Notes: generated by a model from the sequence alone, not told the origin. Numbered from the stretch's first letter, positions 8,514 through 16,224 are shown. The stretch: DNA of 28,708 nt from Dinoroseobacter sp034111085 (GCA_034111085.1 JAWUXZ010000068.1:1-28708), one strand, 5' to 3'. Translations and numbers: made by a program.

Positions 8514-8739
8514 ACCAAATGTGGTGGTAACGATCTCTATAGTCACAAACTGGCGTATTTGAGGGGCTCAGGTCAACAAAGTTCTGTCTGTATAAAATGG
8601 GTATTTAATCTTGACCGATGAGATTTCGCAATTGGCTCACAGATTCGGATTTCCACCAATAGCTTGTGTGAATATCTGCGAAATCGATCGCATTTATAAA
8701 CATCTAAGGTTCTTGGGGATTTACGCCGTGACGTTCGAG
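8514..8739. other. Gene-free region between nrdJ leader and ornithine cyclodeaminase
   Basis: With the leader this makes 398 bp without a gene (8342-8739). This part is more AT-rich than its surroundings. It holds a 9-bp inverted repeat, GATTTCGCA (8622-8630) and TGCGAAATC (8677-8685), with a nested ATTGG/CCAAT (8631-8635, 8656-8660). The nrdJ promoter should lie here; a TTGACC is present on the - strand around 8571-8576 but without a good -10 partner. I see no clear terminator for the cyclodeaminase gene. A short open frame at 8611-8838 is not convincing. Confidence 0.5.
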
Positions 8740-9792
8740 TTAACCCTCAGGGGCCGCCCGCGCCACCATGCCAAACAGGTCGCGGGGATCGTCTGGGTCC
8801 GCGACAAGATCGATCATACTATATGTGCCCATCTTTAGGGCACTATTGCGGATATATCGCAGGGCGGAGAAGTCCTCGATGGCGAATCCCACCGAATCGA
8901 ACAGGGTAATTTGGGAATCGCTGACCCGACCATGGGCCTGACCGTTTAGGACCTGCCACAACTCGGTCACCGGATGGTCGTCCTCGAGCGCTTGAATTTC
9001 ACCTTCGATACGGGTTTGCTCAGGAAATTCGACAAATATGCTTGATCTAAGCAAGATATCGCGGTGCAACTCGGTCTTGCCGGGACAATCGCCGCCAATC
9101 GCATTCAAATGCACCCCGGTGCCCACCATGTTGTCGCTTAGAATCGTAGCGAACTGTTTGTCAGCGGTGCAGGTGGTCAAGATTTGCGCTCCAGCCACAG
9201 CTTCTTCAGCAGAAGCACACACCACCACATCTAGTCCCTGCCCCGCCAGATTGCGGGCGGCCTTTGCGGTTGCGGCAGGGTCAACATCCCACAACCTTAC
9301 GGAGAGTATTCCCATGACTTCAGCCATAGCCAGTGCTTGGAACTCGCATTGCGCGCCATTTCCGATCATTCCCATGACCGTAGCACCCGGCACGGCCAGA
9401 GCGCGCGCGGCCATTGCACTGGTTGCGGCTGTGCGCAATGCCGTCAGCACCGTCATTTCGGACAGTAATATAGGGTAGCCGTTGTCCACACGCGCCAAGC
9501 CGCCAAATGCCGCGACGGTCTGGAACCCGCGCGCGAGGTTGGCTGGATGCCCGTTAACGTATTTGAACCCGTAATGAGTACCATCCGAGGTTGGCATTAA
9601 TTCGATCACGCCTTCGTGAGAATGGGCCGCCAGGCGCGGGGTTTTATCAAACTCCTCCCAGCGCAAAAAATCGGCTTCAATCGCGTCGGTCAATTCCGCC
9701 AGCACGCGGCGCAATCCTATTTTGTGGACGAGCCGCATCATGTCAGCAACCGACACGAAGGGCACGAGTGCCAGATCTGACGGCGCGCTCAT
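8740..9792 (-). CDS. Ornithine cyclodeaminase
   Basis: This enzyme converts ornithine to proline with release of ammonia, using bound NAD+. The 350-residue protein belongs to the ornithine cyclodeaminase/mu-crystallin family. It shows the substrate-site region GFKYVNGHP (K77), LLSEMTVLTALRTAATSA, the dinucleotide-binding GNGAQ (144-148), CTADKQFATILSD, LNAIGGDCPGKTEL and FDSVGFAIEDFSALR, all typical of true cyclodeaminases. Its ATG overlaps the arginase stop (ATGA, - strand), so the two are translationally coupled. Together they turn arginine into proline via ornithine. The product would feed proline degradation or osmoprotection (inferred). Commonly named ocd or arcB. Confidence 0.93.
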   Translation of the reverse strand: MSAPSDLALVPFVSVADMMRLVHKIGLRRVLAELTDAIEADFLRWEEFDKTPRLAAHSHEGVIELMPTSDGTHYGFKYVNGHPANLARGFQTVAAFGGLARVDNGYPILLSEMTVLTALRTAATSAMAARALAVPGATVMGMIGNGAQCEFQALAMAEVMGILSVRLWDVDPAATAKAARNLAGQGLDVVVCASAEEAVAGAQILTTCTADKQFATILSDNMVGTGVHLNAIGGDCPGKTELHRDILLRSSIFVEFPEQTRIEGEIQALEDDHPVTELWQVLNGQAHGRVSDSQITLFDSVGFAIEDFSALRYIRNSALKMGTYSMIDLVADPDDPRDLFGMVARAAPEG

Positions 9793-10724
9793 ACCGATGT
9801 CCGCGTCGGGCGATCTAGAACCGCCCGTCCCATCATGGAAGCCGCCAAATCCACCATTAACCGGGCCGTTCGCCCGCGCTCATCAAGGTAGGGGTTCAGC
9901 TCCACCAGATCGAGCGCGCAGACCAACCCGCTATCACACAACATCTCCATAATCAGATGCGCTTCACGGAAGGTCGCGCCGCCCGGCACCGTGGTGCCTA
10001 CCGCAGGCGCAATCGCCGGGTCTAGGAAATCAACATCGAGCGATACATGGATGCGGCCCCCCGCCTGCGCCACCCGCTCTATAAAGTTGCGCAGCGGGGC
10101 AACCACTCCGTTCTCATCCAGTGCGCGCATATCATGCACGGTGATCCCGCCAGCACGCAGCCGCCCGCGTTCGGCTGGATCGACAGAGCGCAGCCCAATC
10201 ATGCACACATTCTCGGGCGGCACTGCGACGGCCAGATCAGGATAGATCCCCTCAAACCCTGCGTGCCCCGTCAGGTATGCCACAGGCGTTCCGTGCAAGT
10301 TGCCACTCGCCGTAGTGTCAGGGGTATGCAAATCGGGATGCGCGTCCAGCCAGAGCACAAACAACGGCGTCTCGGTCTCAGCCATCGCCTTAGCAACGCC
10401 CGGAACCGAGCCTGCCGATAGCGCATGATCGCCACCAAGAAAGATCGGCAGTTGCCCAGCACGCACCAAGTCATAAGACGCGCCCTGCACCGCTTCGACC
10501 CAAGCCACCACGTCAGACAGCGAGTGGACTGCGCCATTGGGATGGCTGAGGTCGCGGGCGTCGGCAGGCACCACATTGCCCGCGTCAGTCACTATATATC
10601 CTAGATCGCGTAACGCCTCGCCCAAACCAGCGCAGCGGTAGGCATCCGGGCCCATGATACATCCCTTCACGGAGGTGCCAGACTGCATGGGAATGCCGAG
10701 CAAGGTGCAGGGGGTTTGGGTCAT
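9789..10724 (-). CDS. rocF: Arginase
   Basis: Hydrolyses arginine to ornithine and urea with a binuclear manganese centre. The 311 residues match the family. Metal ligands are visible: GGDH (H100), DAHPD (D127, H129, D131) and SLDVDFLDP (D230, D232). The substrate-site SGNLHG (H144) and the conserved PAVGTTVPGG follow the arginase rather than the agmatinase pattern. ATG 10724 is preceded by GGAG at good spacing. It is the first gene of the arginase-cyclodeaminase operon and lies head to head with an Lrp/AsnC-type regulator, a common arrangement for arginine-catabolic genes, so control by that regulator in response to arginine or ornithine is likely. The name rocF follows common use; arcA and argI are also used. 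Confidence 0.93.
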   Translation of the reverse strand: MTQTPCTLLGIPMQSGTSVKGCIMGPDAYRCAGLGEALRDLGYIVTDAGNVVPADARDLSHPNGAVHSLSDVVAWVEAVQGASYDLVRAGQLPIFLGGDHALSAGSVPGVAKAMAETETPLFVLWLDAHPDLHTPDTTASGNLHGTPVAYLTGHAGFEGIYPDLAVAVPPENVCMIGLRSVDPAERGRLRAGGITVHDMRALDENGVVAPLRNFIERVAQAGGRIHVSLDVDFLDPAIAPAVGTTVPGGATFREAHLIMEMLCDSGLVCALDLVELNPYLDERGRTARLMVDLAASMMGRAVLDRPTRTSV

Positions 10725-10812
10725 TGAAAGCTCCGACGTTGAGGGGTGGCTCTGCTATCGCCGATCAAATCGCTGGGCGGCAGCTAGATAAATGCGCACT
10801 TCGCGTCTAAGA

Positions 10813-10827
10813 TAGTACATAATGCTA
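10813..10827. promoter_or_regulatory. Lrp-like operator at the regulator promoter
   Basis: TAGTACATAATGCTA matches the E. coli Lrp consensus YAGHAWATTWTDCTR (from memory) at 13 of 15 positions and is an imperfect palindrome. It overlaps CATAAT (10818-10823), a plausible -10 element for the Lrp/AsnC gene. It lies in the intergenic region shared with the arginase operon. Autoregulation and control of the arginase operon are inferred. Confidence 0.5.
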
Positions 10828-10857
10828 TATGAGTTGCGCAAACTGACAGGACACACC

Positions 10858-11277
10858 TTGGACACCACCGACCGCGCCCTCATAGCGGCACTTAAAACCG
10901 ATGCGCGCGCCTCGATCACGACGCTGGCCGCCCAGATCGGCGTGTCGCGTGCGACCGTGCAAACCCGCCTAGATCGGCTGACGCGGGGCGGCACGATCCG
11001 CCGCTTCACCATTGAAGCCGGGGCCGAAGCCGACCCGGACCGGATCAAGGCGGTGATGTTGATCGAGTTGGAGGGCCCTACCAAGCGCAGCGTCGTGCGT
11101 GCGCTCAGACGCCTGCCGGAGATCACCAGCCTGCATTCAACCAACGGAGCGTGGGATTTGGTGGCCCAGATCGAAACCGACAGCCTGCCCAGCTTTGACC
11201 GAGTGCTGAATGCGGTGCGCGATATCCAGGGAGTACAAAACTCCGAGACCTGTTTGCTACTAGATAGTGCAAACTAG
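10858..11277 (+). CDS. Lrp/AsnC family transcriptional regulator
   Basis: A small feast/famine regulator with an N-terminal winged helix-turn-helix (DTTDRALIAALKTDARASIT, then LAAQIGVSRATVQTRLDRLT) and a C-terminal ligand-binding, oligomerising domain of the ACT-like type. Here the ligand is probably arginine or ornithine, given the divergent arginase operon (inferred). I prefer the TTG at 10858, giving 139 residues: AGGAC lies 6 bases upstream and relatives begin at the D-x-x-D motif. An in-frame ATG at 10822 falls within a likely -10 element and operator and has no ribosome site; it would add 12 residues. The last codons and stop are part of a strong terminator. Confidence 0.88.
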   Translation: MDTTDRALIAALKTDARASITTLAAQIGVSRATVQTRLDRLTRGGTIRRFTIEAGAEADPDRIKAVMLIELEGPTKRSVVRALRRLPEITSLHSTNGAWDLVAQIETDSLPSFDRVLNAVRDIQGVQNSETCLLLDSAN

Positions 11278-11290
11278 GTCTCGGGTTTTT
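11243..11290 (+). terminator. Strong terminator overlapping the regulator's 3' end
   Basis: CCGAGACC (11243-11250) pairs with GGTCTCGG (11277-11284), and GTTTGC (11252-11257) with GCAAAC (11269-11274); ACTA/TAGT may extend it inward. It is followed by G and five T. The left arm lies in the coding sequence and the stop codon TAG (11275-11277) is in the right side. On the - strand the stem is followed by AGTTTTG, so it may also end the tRNA-Pro transcript. Confidence 0.85.
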
Positions 11291-11308
11291 GGGTAAACTT
11301 AGTATCCA

Positions 11309-11385
<77 letters not shown>

Positions 11386-11443
11386 CCATGGACCCCTCCT
11401 TTAAGACGGGTTCGGGCGGTTGAAAAGGCCTAATTTCCGCAAT

Positions 11444-11947
11444 CTACACTGAATTGCAGGGCCAAGCCGCCGCAGGCCCAAACGCGGGATGTTGTAGCTG
11501 GCTTCCGACATCAATTCCGAAGCTGCGCGATAACCCACCGTTGATCTCAAGCACCGCAATCACGCCCTCGCCACCATCGATTGCTGTCTCATCCAGCGGT
11601 ACGGCATTGTGGTGAATATGCGTGACGAGGCCGTCTTCACCAACAAAGATCATATCGAGCGGAATATATGTGTTTCGCATCCAAAACTGCGCGCGGCGCG
11701 GCGTGTCCCAAACAAAAAGCATCCCCTTGTCACGGTCCATGTCGCGCACAAACATCAGACCCTTGCCGCGCTCGGCATCGTCGTCGGCCACATCAACGCG
11801 AAAGCGCATCTTGCCCCAGTCGCCCCGGATGCCGACGCTGTCGTCAGAACACTGCGCTATGAGCGGCGATGCCGCGTGAACGGGTCCAACAGTCCCAGAC
11901 ACACTCAGGCCGAGCAATAGCATCAAGATACATAATAAAGATTTCAT
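11444..11947 (-). CDS. DUF192 family exported protein
   Basis: A 167-residue protein with a signal peptide: K2, a hydrophobic stretch (about 3-20) and a likely cleavage after VHA (residue 25). The mature part is a DUF192 domain with family features AERGKGLMFV, GMLFVWDTPRRAQFWMRNT, PLDMIFVGEDG and GVIAVLEINGG. The biochemical function of DUF192 is not established; the protein is expected in the periplasm. It starts 59 bp after the double cold-shock gene on the same strand, a pairing I have seen in Rhodobacterales, so they are probably cotranscribed. tRNA-Pro follows. Only the family assignment is firm. Confidence 0.88.
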   Translation of the reverse strand: MKSLLCILMLLLGLSVSGTVGPVHAASPLIAQCSDDSVGIRGDWGKMRFRVDVADDDAERGKGLMFVRDMDRDKGMLFVWDTPRRAQFWMRNTYIPLDMIFVGEDGLVTHIHHNAVPLDETAIDGGEGVIAVLEINGGLSRSFGIDVGSQLQHPAFGPAAAWPCNSV

Positions 11948-12006
11948 AAGAGGCGGCTTTCGCTTTTCACATCAAAGCTCAAGTCAGCAATCCTCAGACC
12001 GGGATG

Positions 12007-12522
12007 TCAATCAACGAGCGCGGCATCCCAGCTCAACACTTCGAGTGCAAGCGCCCCGCGTTCACTGTCACCCAAGCGCACCGAGATCGCCTCGCCAGGT
12101 TGCAGTTCCGCAAACCCGCAGCTGCGCAGAACATCCATATGCACAAATACATCGCCCGGATCGCTGTGAACGTTTACGAAGCCAAAGCCTTTAACCTTGT
12201 CGAACCACTTCACCCGTGCGGGCTGTATCGTCCGATCGGAGTAGTCCTCAATCGGGCCATCCTCGGGGTTATGCGCGTCGCCAGAAGTTGCGTGGATCGC
12301 AACCACTTCGGTGACCTGAATCCCACGATCGGTTTCTTGAATATGGAACGACAGCACGGTGCCTTCGGCAACCGAGTTCTGACCGAAGTTACGCAGAACA
12401 TTCGCGTGCAGCAAAATGTCCGGTCCGCCAGAGGCTGAAACGATGAACCCAAAGCCACGCGCCGGGTCGAACCATTTTACTTGCCCCTCAATGGCGGGGG
12501 TACTGATCAACGGCTTTTGCAT
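12007..12522 (-). CDS. Cold-shock protein with two CSD domains
   Basis: A 171-residue protein with two cold-shock domains, each with its nucleic-acid-binding motifs. Domain 1 (about 12-75) has VKWFDPARGFGFI and DILLHANVL. Domain 2 (about 102-165) has VKWFDKVKGFGFV and DVFVHMDVL. An acidic linker (about 80-98) joins them. Single-domain CspA proteins are about 70 residues, so this is the tandem form common in alphaproteobacteria. It probably binds single-stranded RNA or DNA and affects translation or transcription. There is no strong ribosome site at ATG 12522. The 172-bp region upstream (12523-12694) holds no gene; it is rather AT-rich and probably contains the promoter, though I could not define one. 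Confidence 0.9.
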   Translation of the reverse strand: MQKPLISTPAIEGQVKWFDPARGFGFIVSASGGPDILLHANVLRNFGQNSVAEGTVLSFHIQETDRGIQVTEVVAIHATSGDAHNPEDGPIEDYSDRTIQPARVKWFDKVKGFGFVNVHSDPGDVFVHMDVLRSCGFAELQPGEAISVRLGDSERGALALEVLSWDAALVD

Positions 12523-12694
12523 TCAATGCCACTCGCAATTCTTCACATATCGTCAATCAAAGTTGTCGAGAGTAAAGTTGACGTGAAGTGCAACAGATTG
12601 CAAGCGAAACCCTTGTTACACAACGATTTTGCAACTCACGTGACGCGAATGGCAGCACCATCATGACGCAAGTCGCAATGTACGCGCTGCCAGA

Positions 12695-13300
12695 TCAGGG
12701 GTTCAAGCGGCTGATATCCCAAGGCTTTTCCACGGTCTCGCGCGACCACTTGAATCTGTCGTGCAATCGAAAGGGGCCATCTGCCCAAAACTCAATCTCT
12801 AGGGGTGTGATCCGAAATCCTCCCCAGAACGGCGGGCGTGGAGGATGTGTGCCGTGACGCAAGCCCTCTTTGGCAGCATCTGCTATCAAACTGGCGCGGC
12901 TCGACAGCGGGCGCGACTGCTGCGAGGCCCACGCCCCAATGCGACTTTGCAGAGAGCGGCTGTTGTAATAGTCGTCCGCCTGCGGGCCGTCCTCTTTTTC
13001 GACCAAGCCGCGTACGCGGATCTGACGCCGTAGCGACTTCCAATGCATCACGAAGGCCGCCTTGCCCGAGGCTTGCAGCTCCTGCCCCTTTTGGCTGTCG
13101 TAGTTGGTGTAGAAGACGAAGGCCGCATCCTCGATGTCTTTCAGCAGCACCATGCGCGCATTCGGCAGTCCATCAGCGTCCACCGTCGAAAGCGCAATCG
13201 CGTTGGGATCGTTAATCTCAGATGCCACGGCCTCAGCCAGCCAGTTTTTGGCAATCTGGAAGGGGTCGTCGCCTGCAAAAATCCCTGTGCGGTCGGTCAT
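12695..13300 (-). CDS. pdxH: Pyridoxamine 5'-phosphate oxidase
   Basis: FMN-dependent oxidase that makes pyridoxal 5'-phosphate from pyridoxine or pyridoxamine phosphate, the last step of vitamin B6 synthesis and salvage. The 201 residues fit the family. Seen are the FMN-binding ARMVLLKDIEDAAFVFYTNY (48-67) with SQKGQEL (69-75), the substrate region ASQQSRPLSSR (125-135), RPPFWGGFRITPLEIEFW (155-172), and near the C-terminus RLHDRF (178-183) followed by a WDISRLNP-type ending. ATG 13300 has a strong AAGGAG six bases upstream. It is divergent from fabI across 101 bp. Its product PLP is used by the aminotransferase encoded further right, but no operon link exists. Confidence 0.96.
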   Translation of the reverse strand: MTDRTGIFAGDDPFQIAKNWLAEAVASEINDPNAIALSTVDADGLPNARMVLLKDIEDAAFVFYTNYDSQKGQELQASGKAAFVMHWKSLRRQIRVRGLVEKEDGPQADDYYNSRSLQSRIGAWASQQSRPLSSRASLIADAAKEGLRHGTHPPRPPFWGGFRITPLEIEFWADGPFRLHDRFKWSRETVEKPWDISRLNP

Positions 13301-13335
13301 GGTCGCTCCTTTGCGCGTAGCCTGCTATGGTGGAC

Positions 13336-13364
13336 TTGATCGCGTTAAACCAATCGCCTAGACG
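13336..13364 (+). promoter_or_regulatory. Possible sigma-70-type promoter of fabI
   Basis: TTGATC (13336-13341) and TAGACG (13359-13364) are separated by 17 bp, in the 101-bp region between divergent pdxH and fabI. The -35 box is fair and the -10 box weak. Position fits a leader of about 30 bases before ATG 13402. Confidence 0.3.
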
Positions 13365-13401
13365 AGGCCAGCGTTCAACAACAGCCAAAAGGTAGGGTGG
13401 A

Positions 13402-14214
13402 ATGGGTTTGATGACAGGGAAGCGCGGGCTTATTATGGGGCTCGCCAATGACAAATCCATCGCGTGGGGCATCGCAAAGACCCTGCACGACGAAGGTGCC
13501 GAGCTGGCGCTGACTTATATGGGCGATGCGTTCAAGAAGCGCGCCCTGCCCTTGGCCGAGAAACTAGGCGTCACCCAAGTGATGGATTGCGACGTGTCTG
13601 ACATGGACTCGCTGGATGCGTGTTTTGCACAGTTGCAGGATGCATGGGGAAGCCTCGACTTCGTCGTCCACGCGATTGGCTTTTCAGACAAAGAGCAGTT
13701 GCGCGGGCGCTACGTCGACACAACGCGCGATAACTTCCTGATGTCGCTCGATATCTCGTGCTACTCGTTCACCGCTGTGATGCAGCGTGCCGAGAAGATG
13801 ATGGCACCGGGCAGCAGCGCGCTGACACTCACCTATTACGGTGCAGAAAAAGTGATGCCCCACTACAACGTCATGGGCGTGGCGAAAGCTGCCCTTGAGG
13901 CGAGTGTGAAATATATGGCCGAAGATCTGGGCAAGGACGGCATCCGCGTGAACTCGATCTCCGCCGGGCCGATCAAAACCCTTGCGGCGTCGGGCATTGG
14001 CGATTTCCGCTACATCTTGAAATGGAACGAGTTAAACTCGCCCCTGCGCCGCAACGTGACCCAAGAAGAGGTCGGCAAAAGCGCGCTTTATCTGTTGTCA
14101 GACCTCGGCTCAGGCGTGACGGGCGAGTGCTTACACGTGGACGCAGGATACCACGTCGTCGGCATGAAAGCTGTTGATGCACCCGATATCGATGCCGTGA
14201 CAGGCCGTAAGTAA
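13402..14214 (+). CDS. fabI: Enoyl-[acyl-carrier-protein] reductase (NADH)
   Basis: Catalyses the last reduction in each round of type II fatty-acid elongation, turning trans-2-enoyl-ACP into acyl-ACP with NADH. It is a 270-residue short-chain dehydrogenase-like protein. The N-terminal cofactor region reads GLANDKSIAWGIA (13-25), the FabI form. The catalytic pair is TYYGAEKVMPHYNVMGVAK, with Y145, Y155 and K162 equivalent to E. coli Y146, Y156 and K163. HAIGF (90-94) corresponds to the triclosan-site region of E. coli FabI. RVNSISAGPIKTLAASGI follows. ATG 13402 has an AGGGTGG-like site just upstream; a second ATG three codons later is possible. gpt follows after 56 bp. Confidence 0.95.
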   Translation: MGLMTGKRGLIMGLANDKSIAWGIAKTLHDEGAELALTYMGDAFKKRALPLAEKLGVTQVMDCDVSDMDSLDACFAQLQDAWGSLDFVVHAIGFSDKEQLRGRYVDTTRDNFLMSLDISCYSFTAVMQRAEKMMAPGSSALTLTYYGAEKVMPHYNVMGVAKAALEASVKYMAEDLGKDGIRVNSISAGPIKTLAASGIGDFRYILKWNELNSPLRRNVTQEEVGKSALYLLSDLGSGVTGECLHVDAGYHVVGMKAVDAPDIDAVTGRK

Positions 14215-14270
14215 CCGACTATTTTGATTGAGCGCCGAAAGTCCCAGCGCTGAGATAAAGGAACGACCCC

Positions 14271-14777
14271 ATGGCTGCCGACCGTCTTCCCCACGAAAAA
14301 GGCTTTCACGTCAGCTGGGATCAGCTGCACCGCGATGCGCGCGCACTTGCGTGGCGCCTTGATGGGCACGGGCCAGAGGATGGCGCTTGGAAAGCGGTCG
14401 TTGCAATTACGCGCGGCGGAATGGCCCCAGCGATGATCGTGGCGCGCGAGCTGGACATCCGCATGGTCGATACGATCAGCGTCAGAAGCTACAATCACCA
14501 GGCCCAGTCTGAGCCAAAAGTGATCAAGGCTCCGGATATGAGCGTTGTGGGTGACGGCACAGGCGTGCTGATCATCGACGATCTTGTCGATACCGGCAAA
14601 ACGCTGGAGGTGGTGCGCAAGCATATGCCCAAAGCGCATGTGGCCACGGTATATGCCAAACCGTCCGGGCGCCCGATGGTCGATACGTTTATCACCGAGG
14701 TGTCGCAGGATACTTGGATATTCTTCCCGTGGGATATGGCGCTGCAATATGTGGAGCCGTATCGCGGGACCGACTGA
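14271..14777 (+). CDS. gpt: Xanthine phosphoribosyltransferase
   Basis: Purine salvage enzyme that transfers phosphoribose from PRPP to xanthine, guanine or hypoxanthine. The 168 residues carry the PRPP-binding motif VLIIDDLVDTGKT (99-111), the conserved AITRGGMAPA (45-54) near the N-terminus and WIFFPWDM (149-156), which matches the base-binding WI..PWD of E. coli Gpt. It has the length of Gpt rather than the longer Hpt or PyrE families. ATG 14271 follows AAAGGAACGACCCC, a good ribosome site. It lies 56 bp after fabI and may be cotranscribed. The 195 bp after it (14778-14972) hold no gene I can support. Confidence 0.93.
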   Translation: MAADRLPHEKGFHVSWDQLHRDARALAWRLDGHGPEDGAWKAVVAITRGGMAPAMIVARELDIRMVDTISVRSYNHQAQSEPKVIKAPDMSVVGDGTGVLIIDDLVDTGKTLEVVRKHMPKAHVATVYAKPSGRPMVDTFITEVSQDTWIFFPWDMALQYVEPYRGTD

Positions 14778-14972
14778 AGCGATTTGGGAACGGGCGGCGC
14801 ATATCTTGCGGGCTTTGCCCCATGCGTTGACCCGCCTCATGCGATCCCCGGTTGTTAGATAGGGCCATCGCCAACGAGAGGTCTTTCGGGCGTGGTACGT
14901 TTTGAGCTTGCAGATGCTGGGCGCGCACGGTTCTCTAAAACTGATGCCGCCCGATAGCTGAAAGCGCCCCTG

Positions 14973-16160
14973 ATGCACCTCAACCCCGCCTTCGCCGCCA
15001 CCGTTGCTCCGCCCGTGATGGAAGCGCGTCGCTGGCTTAGCGACACTCCTCCACCGGCCCATCTGCCTTTGATTAATGTCAGCCAAGCAGCACCCGTTGA
15101 ACCGCCGCCCGAAAGCCTGCGCCGCGCTATGGCAGACGCGATTTTGACGGTCGATGAGACGCATTTATACGGCCCAGACCTCGGCCTTCCTGCACTGCGC
15201 GCTGAACTTGCCAGCCAGATCAGCGCCGTTTACGGCGCGCAGGTCTCAGACACCGAAGTCGCGATCACCGCAGGCTGCAACCAAGCCTTTGCGGCAATCT
15301 GTGCAACGCTCGCAGGTCCCGGCGATGCGGTCATGTTGCCAGCGCCTTGGTATTTTAACCACAAAATGTGGCTCGACATGACCGGCGTTGGCACGCAAGT
15401 CCTGCCCACAGGCCCGGACCTTCTGCCCGATCCCGAGAGCGCCGCCGCCCTTATCACCCCGCAGACCCGCGCCATTGCACTGACCAGCCCCAACAATCCC
15501 GGTGGCGTTGAATACCCACCTGCCCTGCTGCGCGCGTTCTATGATCTGGCCAAGCTCAACAATATCGCGCTGATCGTTGACGAGACCTACCGCGATTTCC
15601 ACTCCAGCGACGCGGCACCCCACGATCTGTTTCAAGACCCCGATTGGGCCGATACACTCGTGCATCTCTACTCCTTCTCCAAAGCCTTCCGCCTGACCGG
15701 GCACCGTGTTGGCGCATTGGCAACCTCAAAGGCGCGCCTGGCGGAGGTTGAGAAATTCATCGACACTGTCACCATTTGCCCGCCGCAAGTGGGCCAAGTT
15801 GCCGCCCTATGGGGTCTGCAAAACCTGATGCCTTGGGTGGCAGAGCAACGCGCTGAAATTCTTTCTCGTCGCGACGCGATGCGCGCGGCATTCGACGCCC
15901 TGCCCGGTTGGGACTTGATGGGCTGCGGGGCATATTTCGGCTACGGCACCCATCCCTTCACGACGGAGCCGTCGGATAAACTCGCACAACGCCTCGTGCG
16001 CGATCACGGGATCCTACTGCTGCCCGGCACGATGTTTGCGCCGACCCTTGCGCAAGGCGGTGATGGTAGTGCGGAACGTCAACTCAGAATCGCCTTTGCA
16101 AATATCGACAGCACCGAGATCAAGACATTGGCCGCGCGCCTCGCCGAAGTGCGCGCCTAG
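14973..16160 (+). CDS. PLP-dependent aminotransferase, class I/II
   Basis: A 395-residue fold-type I aminotransferase. It shows ITAGCNQA (98-105) in the cofactor phosphate region, SPNNPGG (172-178), DETYRD (203-208) and SFSKAFRLTGHRVG, where K237 forms the Schiff base with pyridoxal phosphate. A conserved arginine for the substrate carboxylate probably lies in RQLRIAFANI near the C-terminus. The substrate cannot be read from sequence; it falls with the aspartate/aromatic/kynurenine-type aminotransferases. ATG 14973 has only a weak GAAAG-like site. No pathway partner is adjacent, although trp genes begin 2 kb downstream. The 127 bp after it contain a possible promoter for the next gene. Confidence 0.88.
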   Translation: MHLNPAFAATVAPPVMEARRWLSDTPPPAHLPLINVSQAAPVEPPPESLRRAMADAILTVDETHLYGPDLGLPALRAELASQISAVYGAQVSDTEVAITAGCNQAFAAICATLAGPGDAVMLPAPWYFNHKMWLDMTGVGTQVLPTGPDLLPDPESAAALITPQTRAIALTSPNNPGGVEYPPALLRAFYDLAKLNNIALIVDETYRDFHSSDAAPHDLFQDPDWADTLVHLYSFSKAFRLTGHRVGALATSKARLAEVEKFIDTVTICPPQVGQVAALWGLQNLMPWVAEQRAEILSRRDAMRAAFDALPGWDLMGCGAYFGYGTHPFTTEPSDKLAQRLVRDHGILLLPGTMFAPTLAQGGDGSAERQLRIAFANIDSTEIKTLAARLAEVRA

Positions 16161-16224
16161 CTCTAAGTCTCGAAGATCATCAGCCTTACCCACGCAGATT
16201 TCAACTCGACACGTCGCGGCGGTC

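Noticed and set aside
8342..8518. 59-codon in-frame extension of nrdJ
   Set aside because: Known relatives start at MKI, and ATG 8341 has a ribosome site. The extension overlaps the foldable leader and has no good start context.
8342..8740. Cobalamin riboswitch before nrdJ
   Set aside because: It was expected for a B12-dependent enzyme, but I cannot find the conserved B12-box or the characteristic core; only generic hairpins are seen.
8611..8838. 75-codon + strand open frame after the cyclodeaminase gene
   Set aside because: It overlaps the end of the cyclodeaminase gene on the other strand, lacks a ribosome site and resembles no family.
12650..12705. Inverted repeat TGGCAGC/GCTGCCA near the pdxH end as a terminator
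   Set aside because: The arms are about 30 bp apart and no T run follows on the pdxH strand.
14088..15164. 358-codon - strand open frame
   Set aside because: It runs against fabI and gpt, both well-supported genes, and its translation matches no family I recognise.
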